A stretch of DNA of 64,000 bases from Diploptera punctata (Eukaryota > Arthropoda > Insecta > Blattodea > Blaberidae), in contig JASPKZ010001233.1 in assembly GCA_030220185.1 (NCBI GenBank), positions 2,571,001-2,635,000 on the forward strand. The letters are read 5' to 3'. Position numbers and translations under genes: made by a program. A model generated the notes under the pieces. That model did not search any database, was not told where the DNA came from, and saw only the letters and a list, made by a program, of their open reading frames with translations. This document shows, in pieces, positions 63,301 to 64,000 of this stretch. Position 1 is the stretch's first letter. Every line of letters starts with the position of its first letter.

Positions 63301-63311
63301 GTTGAGTTTGC

Positions 63312-63345
63312 TGTGAAAGACCTGCTCTTGGGCAGAACACTGTGA
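63312..63345 (+). repeat. SINE3 3'-end fragment
   Basis: GCTGTGAAAGACCTGCTCTT and GGGCAGAA match the SINE3 end. Only about 34 bp. Confidence 0.65.
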
Positions 63346-63520
63346 ATGAAAAAAAATATTTTTTTTAGAAAATATGTCAAATTATAAATATGCAATAGGC
63401 AATAACTTACGGTTATGCATGATTTGTTTTCTCCTTAAGCTGACTCCTCGAGCCCTAGATTTTCTGTTCTAAATTGTTCAATGGAACATCTAATATGTCC
63501 TGTTTAATTATTGCACGAAC
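63346..63520. other. Unassigned sequence
   Basis: No feature recognised. Confidence 0.5.
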
Positions 63521-63524
63521 TTAC

Positions 63525-64000
63525 AGACTAATAATCATAATCATAGTCTATTCACGAATTTAGGCCATTTGTCAACCTGTTTCAGCCTCAATAGAAACAC
63601 TATCCAAAAGTCTTTTGAGTGGACGTCCTGGTCTTCTTCTTCCTGCGGATTGATATCTTAACATTTGCTTGAGTATCCTGTGATCCTCCATTCGATGAAC
63701 ATGTTGCATCCATCTAGACTTATAATCAGAAATTTTGTTTTCTAAAGGTTCCATATGTAATTCTTCTAAGATATTTTCATTTTTTTATGATCTAGTAGTG
63801 TGTATCCAGCAGTCCTTCAAAGATATCTCATTTCAGCAGATCTGTATCTCTGTATATCCGTGTGTTTCAATGTCCATACTTCACTACCATACAAAAGAGT
63901 TGAAAGAGCCAGTGTTTTATAAAATTTTAGTATTGAATGCTTTCTACTAACTGTGGTTTGAAGATACAATTTATTAATCATAAAATCCTTAAAATGTTGA
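63525..64000 (-). mobile_element. LINE C-terminal tail, cut by window end
   Basis: The minus frame 63754-63572 reads MEPLENKISDYKSRWMQHVH, RMEDHRILKQMLRYQSAGRR and RPGRPLKRLLDSVSIEAETG. Upstream (63760-64000) are LLYGSEVWTLKHTDI, SAEMRYL and KLYLQTTVSRKHSILKFYKT remnants. Same family as 54130-54640. The RT part lies beyond the window. Confidence 0.86.

Overview
The window looks like transposon-dense, AT-rich eukaryotic DNA from an insect, most likely a cockroach or termite (Blattodea). I infer this from the RTE-like LINE whose tail reads GRPRMRWENNINYDLRE, which I associate with Periplaneta americana, and from the RNase-free, intron-like lack of host genes. The species is not proven. I found no complete host protein gene, rRNA, operon or CRISPR array. 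Nearly every recognisable coding stretch is a fragment of a retrotransposon or DNA transposon, and most carry stops and frameshifts.

Neutral labels used below. LINE-A: APE-type LINE with FADD (1-1680 minus; pieces at 33881 and 52985). LINE-B: RTE-like LINE with a craniofacial-development-protein-2-like endonuclease; the longest copy is 25447-28594 minus and there are about a dozen others. LINE-D: short-tail LINE (7168, 29211, 36864). LINE-E: CR1/L2-like with an intact 480-codon RT frame (41950-43683). LINE-G (58090) and LINE-H (62430): further LINE tails. An R2-like LINE with a restriction-like endonuclease lies at 21618-23318 minus. SINE1 to SINE4 are four tRNA-headed families. R650 is an unclassified ~600-750 bp repeat with at least 11 copies and a conserved terminal hairpin. 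REP-Y and REP-Z are two further dispersed repeats.

Layout. 1-9967: LINE-A, SINE1, a tandem R650 pair, LINE-B and LINE-D debris, and an inverted-arm element holding a broken conserved arthropod reading frame. 9968-20150: SINE2/3/4 copies, two mariner-like relics, LINE-B pairs, a foldback and one candidate exon (19131-19212). 20150-25420: an inverted tRNA-like pair, REP-Z, and the R2-like LINE split by R650 and SINE2. 25447-33365: the longest LINE-B, R650, LINE-D with a nested chimeric LINE insert, a TIR element and a mariner relic. 33366-45640: LINE-A tail, REP-Y, R650 pair, palindromic MITEs and a mariner-like element interrupted by LINE-E. 45640-64000: more LINE-B, SINEs, R650 pairs, foldbacks, REP-Y and LINE-G/H tails.

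The genes do not form a pathway. They record successive nested insertions, several with target-site duplications that give relative ages. Long (TA)n arrays sit at many element borders, and (AAT)n/(ATT)n arrays follow several LINE and SINE tails.
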